Source of the DNA: Dicyema japonicum
Taxonomy: Eukaryota; Dicyemida; Rhombozoa; Dicyemidae
Reading direction: 5' to 3'
Assembly: GCA_011109175.1 (NCBI GenBank)
Contig: RDEW01000016.1
Coordinates: 620,134 to 684,133, forward strand
DNA: 64,000 nt
Shown here: positions 47,831-59,033 of the stretch, one piece after another
Layout: each line of letters opens with the position of its first letter
Numbering within the stretch: position 1 is the stretch's first letter
The notes under the pieces: generated by a model
What the model saw: the letters and a program-made list of their open reading frames with translations, nothing else
Databases searched by the model: none
Told to the model about the DNA's origin: nothing
Program-made: the position numbers and the translations under genes

Positions 47831-48164
47831 GCGATGGCAATTGAGATTAACTGGAGAAGTTATTTCGATTCTGGTTCGTCATGGCTCATAGGTGTTGCTA
47901 CTGTTCAAACCTTTTGAGTAAATGAATTCCTATTTATTTCTCCAATCGTCTCAACCACGACGGCACAAAACGTGTACCAGTTTGGTCAAGATGTCTTTTG
48001 TATTATTACTCCTAAACCTCCTCAGCTTTAGCAGCGGCATCTGTTCGTTAATCTTTCTGAGGTTCTTAGACATGGAAAGCTATAATATCCATATCAGTTG
48101 ACGTCACATTTCATATCTAAAGTCGTTGTCTGATGAAGACAGTATCGTCAAGATGGATCACAAA
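47831..48164. other. Unassigned intergenic
   Basis: No recognisable coding or repeat signal. Confidence 0.25.
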
Positions 48165-48310
48165 AAAGGTCATTAATCCAACCACAACTCAATGCAGTAA
48201 TAGTCTATAAAAAATTAGAAAAATACCAACAGTGGGTTTCGAACCCAGACATCCGAAGATATCAACACCTTGTCTATCTCCTATATCTGTCGGTCTGACT
48301 TCTAAATGAT
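48165..48310 (-). repeat. SINE family 2 (tRNA-Leu-like), copy 1
   Basis: Minus strand contains ATGTCTGGGTTCGAAACCCA (B box and T-arm) after a long variable-arm-like stretch, followed by a body ending ACTATTACTGCATTG. An almost identical body lies at 48690-48815. Confidence 0.65.
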
Positions 48311-48689
48311 TTATATCTCTGATTTCTGCACATTCTGTAGGATTTGAAGAATCTTTTTAATCAGCAACTGATTTTATCTGACGAGAATAGATATACAGAA
48401 AATGCTAATTCCTGGGGACAGGATTTTGGACCACTAAAGCGACAAGTAATACTGTTTGGTCTCATTGTTTTATCGTCAAATTTAACTTTGGTGGGGGTTC
48501 GAAGTGGACCGGAATAATGAATTGTTTGTTTTAAGGATGAAACTGCGCTTATTTTTTTTCAGAAAATTTTCTTTTGTGTTTTCCAAAATATTTTTCTCAC
48601 AACAACCATAAGCTGAGAGGTTTTTACAAAAAAATAACTGTTTTAAAAAATCTATAAACTTACATTTTTAAAATATCAAAATCTACTAA

Positions 48690-48815
48690 AAATATCAATG
48701 CAGTAATAGTCTATAAAAAATTAGAAAAATGCAAACAGTGAGTTTCGAACCCAGACATTCGAAGATAACAACACCTAAGGAGAGACTTAGACCGCTCTAA
48801 ATGTTGCGAATAAAA
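48690..48815 (-). repeat. SINE family 2 (tRNA-Leu-like), copy 2
   Basis: Minus strand reads GAGCGGTCTAAGTCTC (D-arm), a variable arm and TGTCTGGGTTCGAAACTCAC (T-arm). This resembles tRNA-Leu with its anticodon stem shortened, then the body shared with copy 1. Confidence 0.65.
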
Positions 48816-49015
48816 GGACATGTTTTCATAAAAGAATTATTATTAATTATTAAAAACCACTTTCATAGAACCAAAAAACGTTGTATTAACTAAGGTCCCG
48901 TTTGTGCAACACGTTTCACAATCAGCTTCACTAGGCGTCTCCATCGCCCTCTGCTTTGCGCATCTGACCTTAGATCTTCTAGGTCTTCTGCAGATTTAAG
49001 ATTTCTATTTTACCC
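48816..49015. other. Unassigned
   Basis: Short GC-richer island (48890-48985) with a near-palindromic phrase around CTAAGGTC...GACCTTAG, perhaps a degraded transposon end. Confidence 0.3.
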
Positions 49016-49019
49016 ACGT

Positions 49020-49690
49020 ACATAAATTTTGATATTTACTGATGACGTCATAATTTATGATGTTTCTTTAAACCCTTTGGTATCTGAGAACCGTTCGAAA
49101 ACGTACATGGACCAGATTGAAAAGTGGTGCAATTAAAACTTCATTTTGGTGGCACGTGAGAAGTCAGGAATGCTGAGGATAACTTGAAGCAGTATGATGG
49201 CTAACCTAAAGAGCTTGTTAAAAGACATACCTCGGAAGAAGACTATGAAATACCTTGGCATCCTAATTGACTAGGGAGGTAATTTCATGGAACATGCTAA
49301 AATACGAAAGAAAAAAGCTACGAACGCTCTTTACTGAGTAAGAAAATTAAAGCTTGAGCCGGAGACCTTTGTTTATGTCTTCAACACTGCGATACTACTT
49401 GCACTGTTATACGGTTTAGAAAGATGGTACGATTCGAAAAAGATAGACTCCATCCTCAAGAAAATTGGGAAAACGCGAAATTTCGCTCTAAAGCTTTCTT
49501 ACGGGATAAGTCCTCGTATGCCAATTCCCCTATGGGTAGAAGGAAAAATGTGCAAGGTTGGCGGAACTATCGAAAATCTTATTCGAACAAAAGTATCATA
49601 TTTTCTAAGATGACCCTGCGTTTACGGATTTTTTTGGGGAGACTGTCGAGGTAGAAGTCGATTGGCATGCCCTACTCTTTCATATTACTT
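49020..49690 (+). pseudogene. Jockey-like RT C-terminal fragment
   Basis: Plus strand: KKTMKYLGILID, then FNTAILLALLYGLERWYDSK and ILKKIGKTRNFALKLSYGIS with RMPIPLWVEGK. The same family as the plus-strand copy at 14.3-15.9 kb (KYLGTAIEKSG, SLLYGLERW). Catalytic motifs absent. Confidence 0.7.
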
Positions 49691-49739
49691 CCCCATCATT
49701 TAATTTAAAGGGCTTTTTCGTTATAATAACTTATTTTAC

Positions 49740-52250
49740 TTTACCTTAACTTTAAGATTTCTTCTAATTCCATTTAGATCTTTGTTCAGAACCACGGGTA
49801 GAGTGACTCTGGGTCTTCCTCTGAATGATGGTTTTTTCTCATTGTTAAAGTAATTGTCCATTATAATATTTGCAAAGGCGTTATGTCCAGTCTGAGCACG
49901 TGCCCGAACAGTCTCCACCTTGATTCAATAATGTCTTATTGGCTTCGATTATGCCACAGAGTATAATTTTTTATTTGAAATCTTCTTGGACGAACCTAGG
50001 CCCATTAAATTGCGTAATTGTTTGCAATGAAATATATCCATTTTCTTGAGCTCTAGCTCTGTGACTTTCCATGTACCCGAGTTGTACATAAGCACCGGAT
50101 TTATATATGAGTTGTATAGTCTTATTCTTAGATTTGTTTTTATTAGTTTTCGTCGACTCCATATCTTCTGCATTTTTTTATACATGGCAGTGGCTAGAAC
50201 TCTTTCATACATCACGTCCTCACTATCATCAAGTAAAGATCCTAATTTCCTTTTTTTTCTCAAATTTTCATCAATATATTTTGATTCCCTCGTGATTATT
50301 ATGTGTTCAGTCTTTTCCTATTAACACGCAAAGATCAATTATTAAATTCTCCAGGGATTTTCTCTAAAGCAAGTCAAAGTTCCAGATCATTTTCTGACAC
50401 AAAACCTCTGCATATATAATCTCCATCGGAATGCATCTTTCACATATTGTTCTAAGTGCTCTCAATGCCGCTTCCAGGTATGAGAATAATAGAACCGGAT
50501 ATATAGAGTCTCCCTGAGGTATTCCAACTGTTGTCCCAAAAGGCTTCGATGTTGTGTTTCCAACTCTTACAGTTAATTCAGTGTTCGAAAATAGGAAACG
50601 GACAAGTTTTGTGTTATCCTCATCAAGAAAACTCACAGCAACGTCCAACAATGTTTTTCTGTTGACAGTGTCAAACGCACTGGACATGTCCACACCCAAA
50701 ATCTAAAAATCATTCCTGTATCGTTGACACATGGCACCTGTGGGACAAAACAGCATCTGCGGTCGAGCGTCCATTTCTGAACCCACTTTTCCCGGCAACA
50801 AAAATTTATAAACATAAGAAGATATCCGACTAAGGGTTATCAGAGATTGTATCTTCCTCAATGATCTCAGTAATATCACAGGTCTTAGATTTTTTATCGG
50901 TCCCTTGCTATTTCCTGGTTTATGCAGAGGAATCAAAATTCCATCATCAAGTTTCAAAGAGGAATGCGCCTCAAATACCATATTGAAAATCTATGTAATA
51001 AGGGTTGTCAGTTCGCCTGGTGCATACTTGATCATTTCTCAATGGATGTTGTCTGGTCCCGCTGCCTTGTTGTTTAATTTAATGATTGCCAGGTTAGATT
51101 CCTCTGTAGATATGGTAGATTCTGGCTTCTTGGTGATTTCTTAAATGGTCCACATCTGAGGTTTCACTTTCATTCAAAAGTCCTGAAAAATGTTCGGTAA
51201 TAATCTCAGTTTTTTCTTTATTATCCAATACATTTCTTCCTTGATTGTCGTAATTACAAATATTCGTAGGTTGAACTCCCTCTGTAAAAGAAGAAACTGC
51301 TCGAAACATTTGTGTTCCGTATCCCTTCTTCTAATTTCCTTGACAATACGACTTCTTTCTCTTCTTAACTCGTTGTAAGTATTATTATTTGTACTAATTC
51401 CATTCTCATCCGAAAATTTTTTTGTTTAATTTATAATGATCCAATTTCGTTATCGAAGACCCCTTTAATTCTTTCCGGGCTTTTTTCCCAAAGCACGTCG
51501 AAACTTTCCTTCTTTATTCCATCAACAGTAGCATTCCAAATCATCTCTGGGGGATTTTCCATATTTATGTTCACAATCTCCTTCTTAATTGCCATACAAT
51601 AATCTTCACGCGTCTTCTCACATAATTTTTCCACAATAAAAGATAAGCTCTCTTCTTTCTAGCTCCATCTATTCCGAAATATCTTCTTAATTGCCATACA
51701 ATAATCTTCACGCGTCTTCTCACATAATTTTTCCACAATAAAAGATAAGCTCTCTTCTTTCTAGCTCCATCTATTCCGAAATATCTTTTCATTCTGAAAC
51801 GTGCAACCAGCAGTTTGTGATCACTATAAGTGATGGTACCTCCATAGCTGCGGGAGTCTGTTAGTAAAGCACGAAGAGATCTTTTACAAATAACATATTC
51901 AATCTGGTTGTATATCCGGACATAGTCACCATTTCCATCCATTCTGAGTCCAGTCCACATAGTCTTATGCCTCGCATTGTGATTGAATGCAGAATTACAA
52001 ATGAACTAGTCAAACATGTTACAAAATTACACGAGCGATTCTCCTGACATATTCCTTTTCCCCCTGGCATGTATACCCATAAAAGGTTCTCACCACGGAC
52101 AGTATCCCACTTTAGCATTTCAATCACCACACAGAAAGGTCATAAACGAGCCTTTGAGATCAGAGATAATATTTGTTTAGTGACATATAAAACAGATCTA
52201 GTTCATCGGGATTTGTAGAAACCCTCGCCATTGTGGGCGCGTAGACATTA
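49740..52250 (-). pseudogene. Long non-LTR retrotransposon (EEP + RT), inactive
   Basis: Minus-strand order: endonuclease end (YNQIEYVICKRSLRALLTDS, TYSDHKLL) near 51.8 kb; linker near 51.3 kb; RT from 50.98 kb (PGNSKGPIKNLRPVILL, GVDMSSAFDTVNRKTLL, FGTTVGIPQGDSIYPVLLF); and post-RT LRIRLYNSYINPVLMYNSGT near 50.1 kb. The tail ends near 49.74 kb. The YxDD block has lost its signature (EIIYAEVL). Frame breaks occur about every 300 bp. The copy near 16.5 kb is a 3' fragment of the same family. Confidence 0.85.
51581..51784. repeat. 102-bp tandem duplication in the retrotransposon
   Basis: Units 51581-51682 and 51683-51784 are nearly identical. The length is 34 codons, so the frame of the endonuclease-linker is kept. 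Confidence 0.95.
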
Positions 52251-52261
52251 ATTGTGAATAT

Positions 52262-52862
52262 AAGGAATTATCAGAATTGCATCTAGTAAAACAATACAAA
52301 GAAAATATTAATTTTAACATTTTTTGCGCAATGATAGACGCTCTTGCGTTTTTACCTATTCAAGATATGGAAGAAAGAATAGAATTCCTAATGAATAATA
52401 TACCAGAAAATGTTCCAGATTCAAAATATATATTAGATTATTTTGATCGAACATATGTTCGCGGTTATTATCGTTGCTTAAATGATCGAGAAAACCCCTT
52501 AGCTGATAGAATACAGCACATTGCTCCATTGTTTCCTCCAAATTTATGGAATGTGTATGAAGCTACACTCAATAATAAACAAAGAACAAATAACTATTGT
52601 GAAGGGTGGAACAATAAATTATACAATTTGACGGGATATCGTCATCCATCGATATGGAATATTATATCGTCATTCCAAAAAAAAGAAAAAATGACGAAAA
52701 CTATTATTTACTAGGATTCCTTTGGAAAAAGAATTTCAACAAGAACAAATAAAAAAACGATTGATAGACAAAAAAGGCTTTTAAATATATGTCTGGATCG
52801 CCAGGACGGAAAAAACAGTAGGAGAAGTCCTAAAAGCAATTGCATGGAATATTAAATATTCT
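52262..52862 (+). pseudogene. MULE-type transposase C-terminal fragment
   Basis: Plus strand: LVKQYKENINFNIFCAMIDA, LAFLPIQDMEERIEFL, FPPNLWNVYEATLNNKQRTN with NYCEGWNN, and HPSIWNIISSFQKK. This is the region after the DDE core in MULE transposases of animals (W-vye---RTNN-EgwH---hPs-w). A run of A residues at 52677-52690 shifts the frame, and a KEFQQEQIKKRL continuation lies in another frame. The catalytic core upstream is replaced by other sequence. Confidence 0.7.
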
Positions 52863-53276
52863 TTTGATTCACATTAAATAATCCCTTGATTCACGTTAAA
52901 TAAAAATCATATGTTTATAACATTTTAAATATTTAAAAAAATTTTAAAGTAGAAAAAATCTGTTTTATTTTTAGAATTTATTTCCACCACGTGTAGTTTT
53001 AGTTGTGGCGGGACATTTTAATGCAATTACAAGCTAAGGCATTAACATTAGCCAAAATTAACTATTTAAATAATTTGTTATTCTAAACTCGCTTACTTTA
53101 AAATGAAACGATCATGAATAAAAATCTTAATTTATAAACGGAAAAAAAAGTCCGTTAGCGAAATTACGGACTTGACTTTTTTTCCGTATTTCGCAAAATT
53201 TCGAAAATTTATAAGGGAAAAAATTCAAAAATGGAAAAAAAATCAAGTGGAAAAAAGTCAAATATTGAAAAAACTA
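52863..53276. other. AT-rich unassigned stretch
   Basis: Contains near-repeats of a 'ggaaaaaaagtc' word at 53140-53260. No gene seen. Confidence 0.35.
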
Positions 53277-53642
53277 TTAAAAATTAAAAGATGCTAGTGG
53301 TATCACAAAAATGCGATATAAACTAAAAAAAGACAACTTGACTTTTTTACCGCTTGACCTTTTTTTCCTACAATCGTCCGCTGCTGTGTGGAAAGCAGCC
53401 CTGCCATCGATCTTGAGCTTTTCCAGTCTGAGCATTTCCAGGCCTTTGAATCCTCTTAAGTAAATTCCAATAGAAGGCTTATTTATAAATAATCCTTGAA
53501 CCATGTGGACCACTGTGTCACGGACCACGTGTGAGACGTCTTCATAGTCGTCGTTCTTTCGTAAGTCACGTGTTGTGCTACTAACTTTAACTGCCGCCCG
53601 TTTAGATCTTTTTGTGCTAACTTTTTGAACCATACTCCGCAT
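53277..53642 (-). CDS. Hypothetical basic protein
   Basis: Open minus-strand frame with a lysine/arginine-rich start (KVSTKRSKRAAVKVSSTTRD), then YEDVSHVVRDTVVHMVQGLF and GFKGLEMLRLEKLKIDGRAA with DDCRKKRSSGKK. Coding character is plausible and the frame is GC-richer than its surroundings. Not recognised; a single exon of a longer gene is possible, with more open sequence up to 53.9 kb. Confidence 0.35.
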   Translation of the reverse strand: MRSMVQKVSTKRSKRAAVKVSSTTRDLRKNDDYEDVSHVVRDTVVHMVQGLFINKPSIGIYLRGFKGLEMLRLEKLKIDGRAAFHTAADDCRKKRSSGKKVKLSFFSLYRIFVIPLASFNF

Positions 53643-54475
53643 AATGAAGTGGTCAGATGTTTACACCTACATCTCTACCGCCAATATGAAACAAGAAAAA
53701 CTAAGAAACTGAAGACCCATTCAGTACAAACTGTAGTCGAAATGAATTTGTGGAGATTTGTGTGAATACGACTGTAGTGAATAACAAATCCGACATTTCC
53801 GTTTATGATAAGATGAAACACACAATTACTTTTGTAGTAACTGGGATCACTTTGCAAAACCGTCTCCAGTACCTCGAGGTAATAGGGATCCACAATTATG
53901 ACCTACAGGTGAACGAACTTGCGATTAACCAGCTTGCAAAGATAAAAAACCGGCCTGAGTTTAAGATTTTCATGCATTTCAGATAGTATAACTGAGAACA
54001 GTGTTCATTTATTAGAGTATCCTTTTAGTATTACTTTAACTAAATAATTTCTCTTTGATAGAGAAAATATTTTATTAAAAAGTCTCGTTAACAGTTATTT
54101 AAAATCTTGGGAACAAATGAGTAATGAGAAGAAATAAGAGAAACAGTAAGAAAAGTCATCGTGCCATAAACACGAATGATGTTAGCTTTGTCACTTATTC
54201 CGATAAATTTATCTTTTATAGCATTACAGTTGTCTACAAAATCAAGTAAATAATCCCTAAATTATTTCTCTGTTATATTGGATTTTTAGTAAAATTTGTG
54301 ATTATTCCTTTACTAATTCAAATAATTAACAAATTGAACAATCAACCAATTTCATCTAATTTACCGAAATTAAGAATCCCAATCATCTTAACTAAAGCGG
54401 TGGTGTGCTGCTATATGATTGATTTTCCAAGTTTGATTAAATTTTTAAACGTTTCAGGCGATTTTTAAAGTTGAT
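53643..54475. other. Unassigned, overlapping open frames on both strands
   Basis: Both strands are open over 53675-53986, so strand and coding status cannot be settled. The remainder is AT-rich. Confidence 0.25.
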
Positions 54476-54479
54476 TGGA

Positions 54480-54725
54480 TATTATGAAGTTGTAAACATC
54501 CTTTCTCTAGAATACAGTAGATTAAATACCATTTTCAATAATTTCATGTGTCATTACGGAAAAATTGTTATTTAGAAAACAAAATTTCGATTGAAAATCA
54601 ATTGGTGTAGTTTTTTGAAATGAATTCGCAATAACAGTGATTGCTTTTTTATTAATACGATATTCAATATCAGCAATTAATGCTGAAACAAATATATTGG
54701 AATGCTAACCAGTCAACCAATATTC
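54480..54725 (-). pseudogene. LAMP-like domain relic
   Basis: The minus strand matches the second LAMP-like domain of the 32.4-33.3 kb pseudogene: YCEFISKNYTN, FSIEILFSK, QFFRND. It is followed by a GT...AG stretch of 23 nt at the same place. Several stops. A fourth family member. Confidence 0.5.
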
Positions 54726-54775
54726 ACGATGATCATTCTTGATTCATAATTAGGAACAAAATGACTTGATAGTGA

Positions 54776-55000
54776 CGTTTCCAATATCTAAGAATCAACG
54801 CACACGTTTTTTCATTCAGAAGACTCCAATTATGCCATGATCGAGGACCGATTGATAGATGCATATGATCTGGACGAATTCATGAGGCGAGCAAGACGAA
54901 TAAAGGGATTGAGAAGTCTAACGGATAGAATAGTCTAAAACATGGCACAAGCAAAACCAAAACATTGTTTACTTGCAACGCGGACGTGCATTAACTAATA
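54776..55000 (+). pseudogene. Retrotransposon 3' tail
   Basis: Aligns with 16840-17030: GCATATGATCTGGAC versus GCAGACAATCTGGAC, AGGCGAGCA, and ACACAAGCGAAACC-like words. It lies before a TTAACTAA end. Only the 3' terminus of the element is present. Confidence 0.6.
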
Positions 55001-55574
55001 TTAACCAACTTAACAATTTTCATATATTAATGCAACCCCTACTGCAACCACTACGGACTTGGCTTTGCTATACATCAATGTCTTGATGGGAGAATCCACA
55101 AAATGTGGAGGGTCAATGACAGAATAGCAGTACTACAGATTTAGAGTGGGAGGACTGATAATTCTTTTATATAGAGTGAAAATTAATTATTTAAAGTGCT
55201 TAGGAGAGTTTAAATAAGTATTTTATTATTGTCTTTGTAAAAAAAGTGTTTAAATAAGCAGCTCAAAAAATCAAAATTTGATTATTTTACCTCGTAGGGT
55301 TTCTCACATTGTCCCCCATCTCCGGGATCTCTAAGATCTAATATTAGTACCTAGATATGATTTAATATGCAAATTTTTAAAATTATCATTTAAGGTCACG
55401 CCACTTTACAAATAAAGCATACTCATTTAATACTACCACGGTTGTTTTACAACCAAAGAGACGTACCCCAGCTTCAAATCTTATGCAAATATCGAAATCT
55501 GCAAGATTCTGCTAGGAGAACAGTGGTATTTCACGTGATATTCCACTCAATTCTAAGTTCTGCTGGAACATGCA
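55001..55574. other. Unassigned
   Basis: Includes a short piece (55040-55090) like the endonuclease segment LGFAIHQ-LDG of the 57.4-kb family. Otherwise no signal. Confidence 0.3.
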
Positions 55575-57317
55575 CTATGACCATTTACGTGCAGGCGACA
55601 GTAAAACAATTGATGTGAGAACACACTGTCCGTAAATTAGAAACAATTTAATTTTTTCTATATACTCACCATCAATAAAATCACTCTCCGAGTATGTGAT
55701 ATTTATTAGCTCCGATTTATTTATGTTTATTTCAAGTCTGAGGTTTCGTAGTGCCGGCACGGCATGTGACAGAACGTCGTGAACTTTTCTCCACGGACCT
55801 CCAATCATAGCGTCATCAAGCTACCAGAAGTGTAGTTGTGTGTTTATAGAGCGGACAATTTCATCGATGGCCAGAGCGAAAAGTAGTGGACCAAGTGTGT
55901 ACCCTTGTTGAACTCCAGTCTCCAAACGGATAATCTTTTCCCCGAAAACCAGTAAAGAATTGGTTCCGTAAGCAAGAAAGACAAGTGAAATAAGTTCCGG
56001 GGCTCGTTTGCTTGTAGTTTCTAAAATTTGATCCCTCCTCAGTGAATTGAAGGCATTGCAGATGTCCAGCTTGACCCCAATGTGTGGGTTTTGTTCGTTT
56101 TTCTGTCCAAAAAAACACCTCGCAGCATGCACTGTCGTTTCGCATCCGTTCCTTACACCAACCCCAATTCTTCATATATTCTCGGACAGACAATGCTGCA
56201 TACGATTTTCGGTGTCAGTCTTCTGAAATAGTTGCGACCACCTTCGGGTTTTTTGAAAGCCGGTAAATGTGCACTGAAAAAAAGTTCCCTTGCGTGGGGA
56301 GGAATATCTCCGTTCAAAATACGCATAACCAGTTTTGTAATTGATTTAATAAGGTTGCAGCCAGCTTCTGCAATAGCCTCTTTGATGTGATCCGGCCGAA
56401 AGCTATCGATACCTCCACTGCTACTCGCCGCATACGACGAGATGCCGCGTCGCACTTCGCCTTCGGTGACGGTCATCCTTGACAAATTTCCCGGAATTAC
56501 GAATGGGCGGTAATCTGCCGGAGGACATGGATGTTTTCGTTTGAGTAGCTCCAGCACCTCAGGTGTCGCAGCCATAACAGTTTCGTCGCTTTCGAATAGT
56601 TTGCGGTTCACTCACTCCAAGTTTGTCCGGGCCATTCAAATAAATTGGAAAATTGGAATCAGAATGTCTTGTTTTCATGACTTCTTCCTTGGTGAGAGGA
56701 TGCACATAGAAAACCTGGATGTTCTTCATTTTTGAGGAAAGGGAGTTGCAAAGTGTCGTGCTTTCTCCTGTATTCCGTTGATCTTTTTTTGAGTCGATAA
56801 ATGGAATTCTAAGGGCCATCAGGGCAAAACTGAGGAGTTTTAGCCAGGCCTCCAGGTCGTCCGACGTGAGGGCATCGTCAATTGCAGAGGCCAGACATGT
56901 AGCCGCGGGGATCCGGACGGGTCTTGGGATCCTGATTGGGATCTTCCTGACTTTCTTTAGATCCGACAAGAAGAGCAAGAGGTTGTCCATATCATTAAAG
57001 TCTAGAGGCTCATTTGGTTCGACGTGCTCGCTTGGAATGATCCTCTAGGTTTTCCGACCAGTGTCCATGCAGACACTGCAGTTCCACAGGCAGAGCGAGC
57101 ATGCAGCCCGCTGAGATATCTTTATGCATCCAAGGTGGAAAAAGTCACCGCAAGACGAGCAGAAAAGTCCATATTTGCGTGCATTAGCATGACTGCATGA
57201 AAAGCATGTAGTGTCCAGTCTCTTGGGTGTAATGTGTGTTGCTTCATTATATGAACGACGCTCCATGATGATACAATTACTCACCACACAGGCGTTAATT
57301 GAATTTATTTGTTGCAT
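55575..57317 (-). pseudogene. PHD-finger/RT non-LTR retrotransposon
   Basis: Minus-strand N-terminus (57317 to 57045) has a PHD-like zinc finger: CFSCSHA, GLFCSSCGDFFHLGC and CSLCLWNCSVC. Next is a helical linker with IPRPVRIPAATCLASAIDDA. RT follows: KLDICNAFNSLRRDQI, then LETGVQQGYTLGPLLFALAI (the GVQQGDPLGP block), and W-stop-LDDAMIGGPW at the catalytic site, where a TAG replaces the Tyr codon of YLDD. It ends after LEININKSELINI. Frame breaks near 56.15 and 56.57 kb. No endonuclease is seen. Confidence 0.8.
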
Positions 57318-57329
57318 AGAAGAAGATTT

Positions 57330-57785
57330 TTTTGCGAATCACTTTAAAAAATTAATACGCCAATCATTGGTAATAGTATCGAAACCTTGGTATTCCTTAC
57401 CGACTTCTCCGTTCACTCTGGGATCTTTCAATTGCAGAGGACTTAAACAACCTTACAAGAAACACCAACTGGTATGCGATCTAACCAAATATGACGTCTC
57501 TGTCTGCTGTCTACAAGAGACAAAAACGACCGTACAATGTACAGAACTGTTTGGAAAATTCCACCTTTTTATCCTCCCGTCGGCCTGCCGACATTATGGT
57601 CTCGGATTTGCAGTCCATCAGGATCTGATTCACTACGTTACAAGAGTGTGGACAGCATCTGATATTATAATGGAAATGGCGGACGACCTGGACTACCTAG
57701 AGAACTAGTGCGCAACAGAAGATCATGGTCGAAGCTAACGGAGAGGATGGTTCGGAATACGGCACAAGGGAAACTTAACTAATTT
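57330..57785 (+). pseudogene. Endonuclease start joined to 3' tail (internally deleted element)
   Basis: Plus strand: TLGSFNCRGLKQPYKKHQLV, DVSVCCLQETKT, CRHYGLGFAVHQDL (EEP first half). From about 57650 the sequence switches to the arginine-rich C-terminal tail and terminal sequence shared with 16.9 and 54.8 kb (SKLTERMVRNTAQGK). More than 2 kb of the element between them is missing. Confidence 0.7.
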
Positions 57786-58380
57786 TATGTTTTCTCGGGA
57801 GTGCTTTTTAATAATAATCGAAATTTTGGCAAAATGTATCCTGTGAAATAATTAAAAATTACTGGGATAATACCTTCGTGGGCGTTGTCCATGGAGCTGA
57901 AGTCGATTCCAGAACTCGTCGCCATAGAGAGAAATTATCTCCCATTGGAAAGAATAGATGGACCTTTTTGAATACCGACCTGAATTAGGCGCCTCCGGAG
58001 AGAGGTGGATCAATTGACGACATCGGAGGGAAGGAAAAGAAATCTTTAATCAAATAGCCAGATGGCACCACACGGCCATTAATTCATAAAAAATCAATGG
58101 TAGTTCGTTTGTAATTGGCTCAAGTCATTGTTGCGCGCCAGTTCAACAGCAAGCACTGCTAAAGATTTGAAAAGGAGTAAGTACCACGGCATCGTTGATT
58201 TCCAGCCGATCTCCATTGAGACGTCTGAGTTTATCAGGTTAATCGGACGGCTTGCAGGGAAGCGGAAGAGTGTACATAGAATGACGTGATGGTTTTTCCA
58301 GACCATTGGGATCGCGATTATGAAAGGTAACTCCCATTGCGTGCTCAATGCCTGCAGGACATAATGGAGACCTATCATAA
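57786..58380 (+). repeat. Dispersed repeat, copy 2, and flank
   Basis: 57890-58075 is the partner of the 47.64-47.83 kb repeat. Beyond it no partner is visible. Minus-strand frame 58094-58378 is not recognised. Confidence 0.4.
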
Positions 58381-59030
58381 CTCTCCATGATTAATCAAAA
58401 AGGTAATTGAAACTATCCATTCTTGAACTCTATCTAAAGCTGTGCGTCAAACCATGAATCTCATATGCAGTGCTTCATGCAACCATTTTATCTCTTGGAC
58501 AAATTCCATAAAATTCAAATGCTTCTAATTTTCAAAACGATGGACTTCTGGAAACTCCCAGTATCCAATGCCTCGGGAATCGTTAATACGTAAGAACCTA
58601 GGAACGTTCCGTTGCGACTACATGAAACCAGTTGCATACGTGGGCTTGAGGGAGGATCATCTTTCCATGATGAAGTCTCTTTTGAATCACGTGATTAGTT
58701 AGTTTGGTGTCACCATTGTCTTGGGAATTGTTTCATTTCAGTGAATAAGACTGTTGTTAGAAAATATCCTGGCGAATTGTCTATCGACTCATGAGGGGAT
58801 GTGTTACGCAACTTATAGGCAGACAAAAAAACAGTTTTTTATTAAATAATTCGTCTAAGAAACATTTCTTAAATTGGCTATCCACCCAAAATAATTTTGA
58901 CCAGAAACAAAAATAATCGAGTTTTGATGTAAATTGAATTTTAATTGAAAAACGTTTGAAGGTAATATCAGAATAAACCACGGAGCAATTTATCACCGAA
59001 ATTACGTATTATTGGTGTATAAATTGGTAA
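58381..59030. other. Unassigned intergenic
   Basis: Holds a copy (58687-58725) of the CGTGATTAGTTAGTTT phrase shared with 35.0 and 44.9 kb. No gene recognised. Confidence 0.35.
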
Positions 59031-59033
59031 GGA

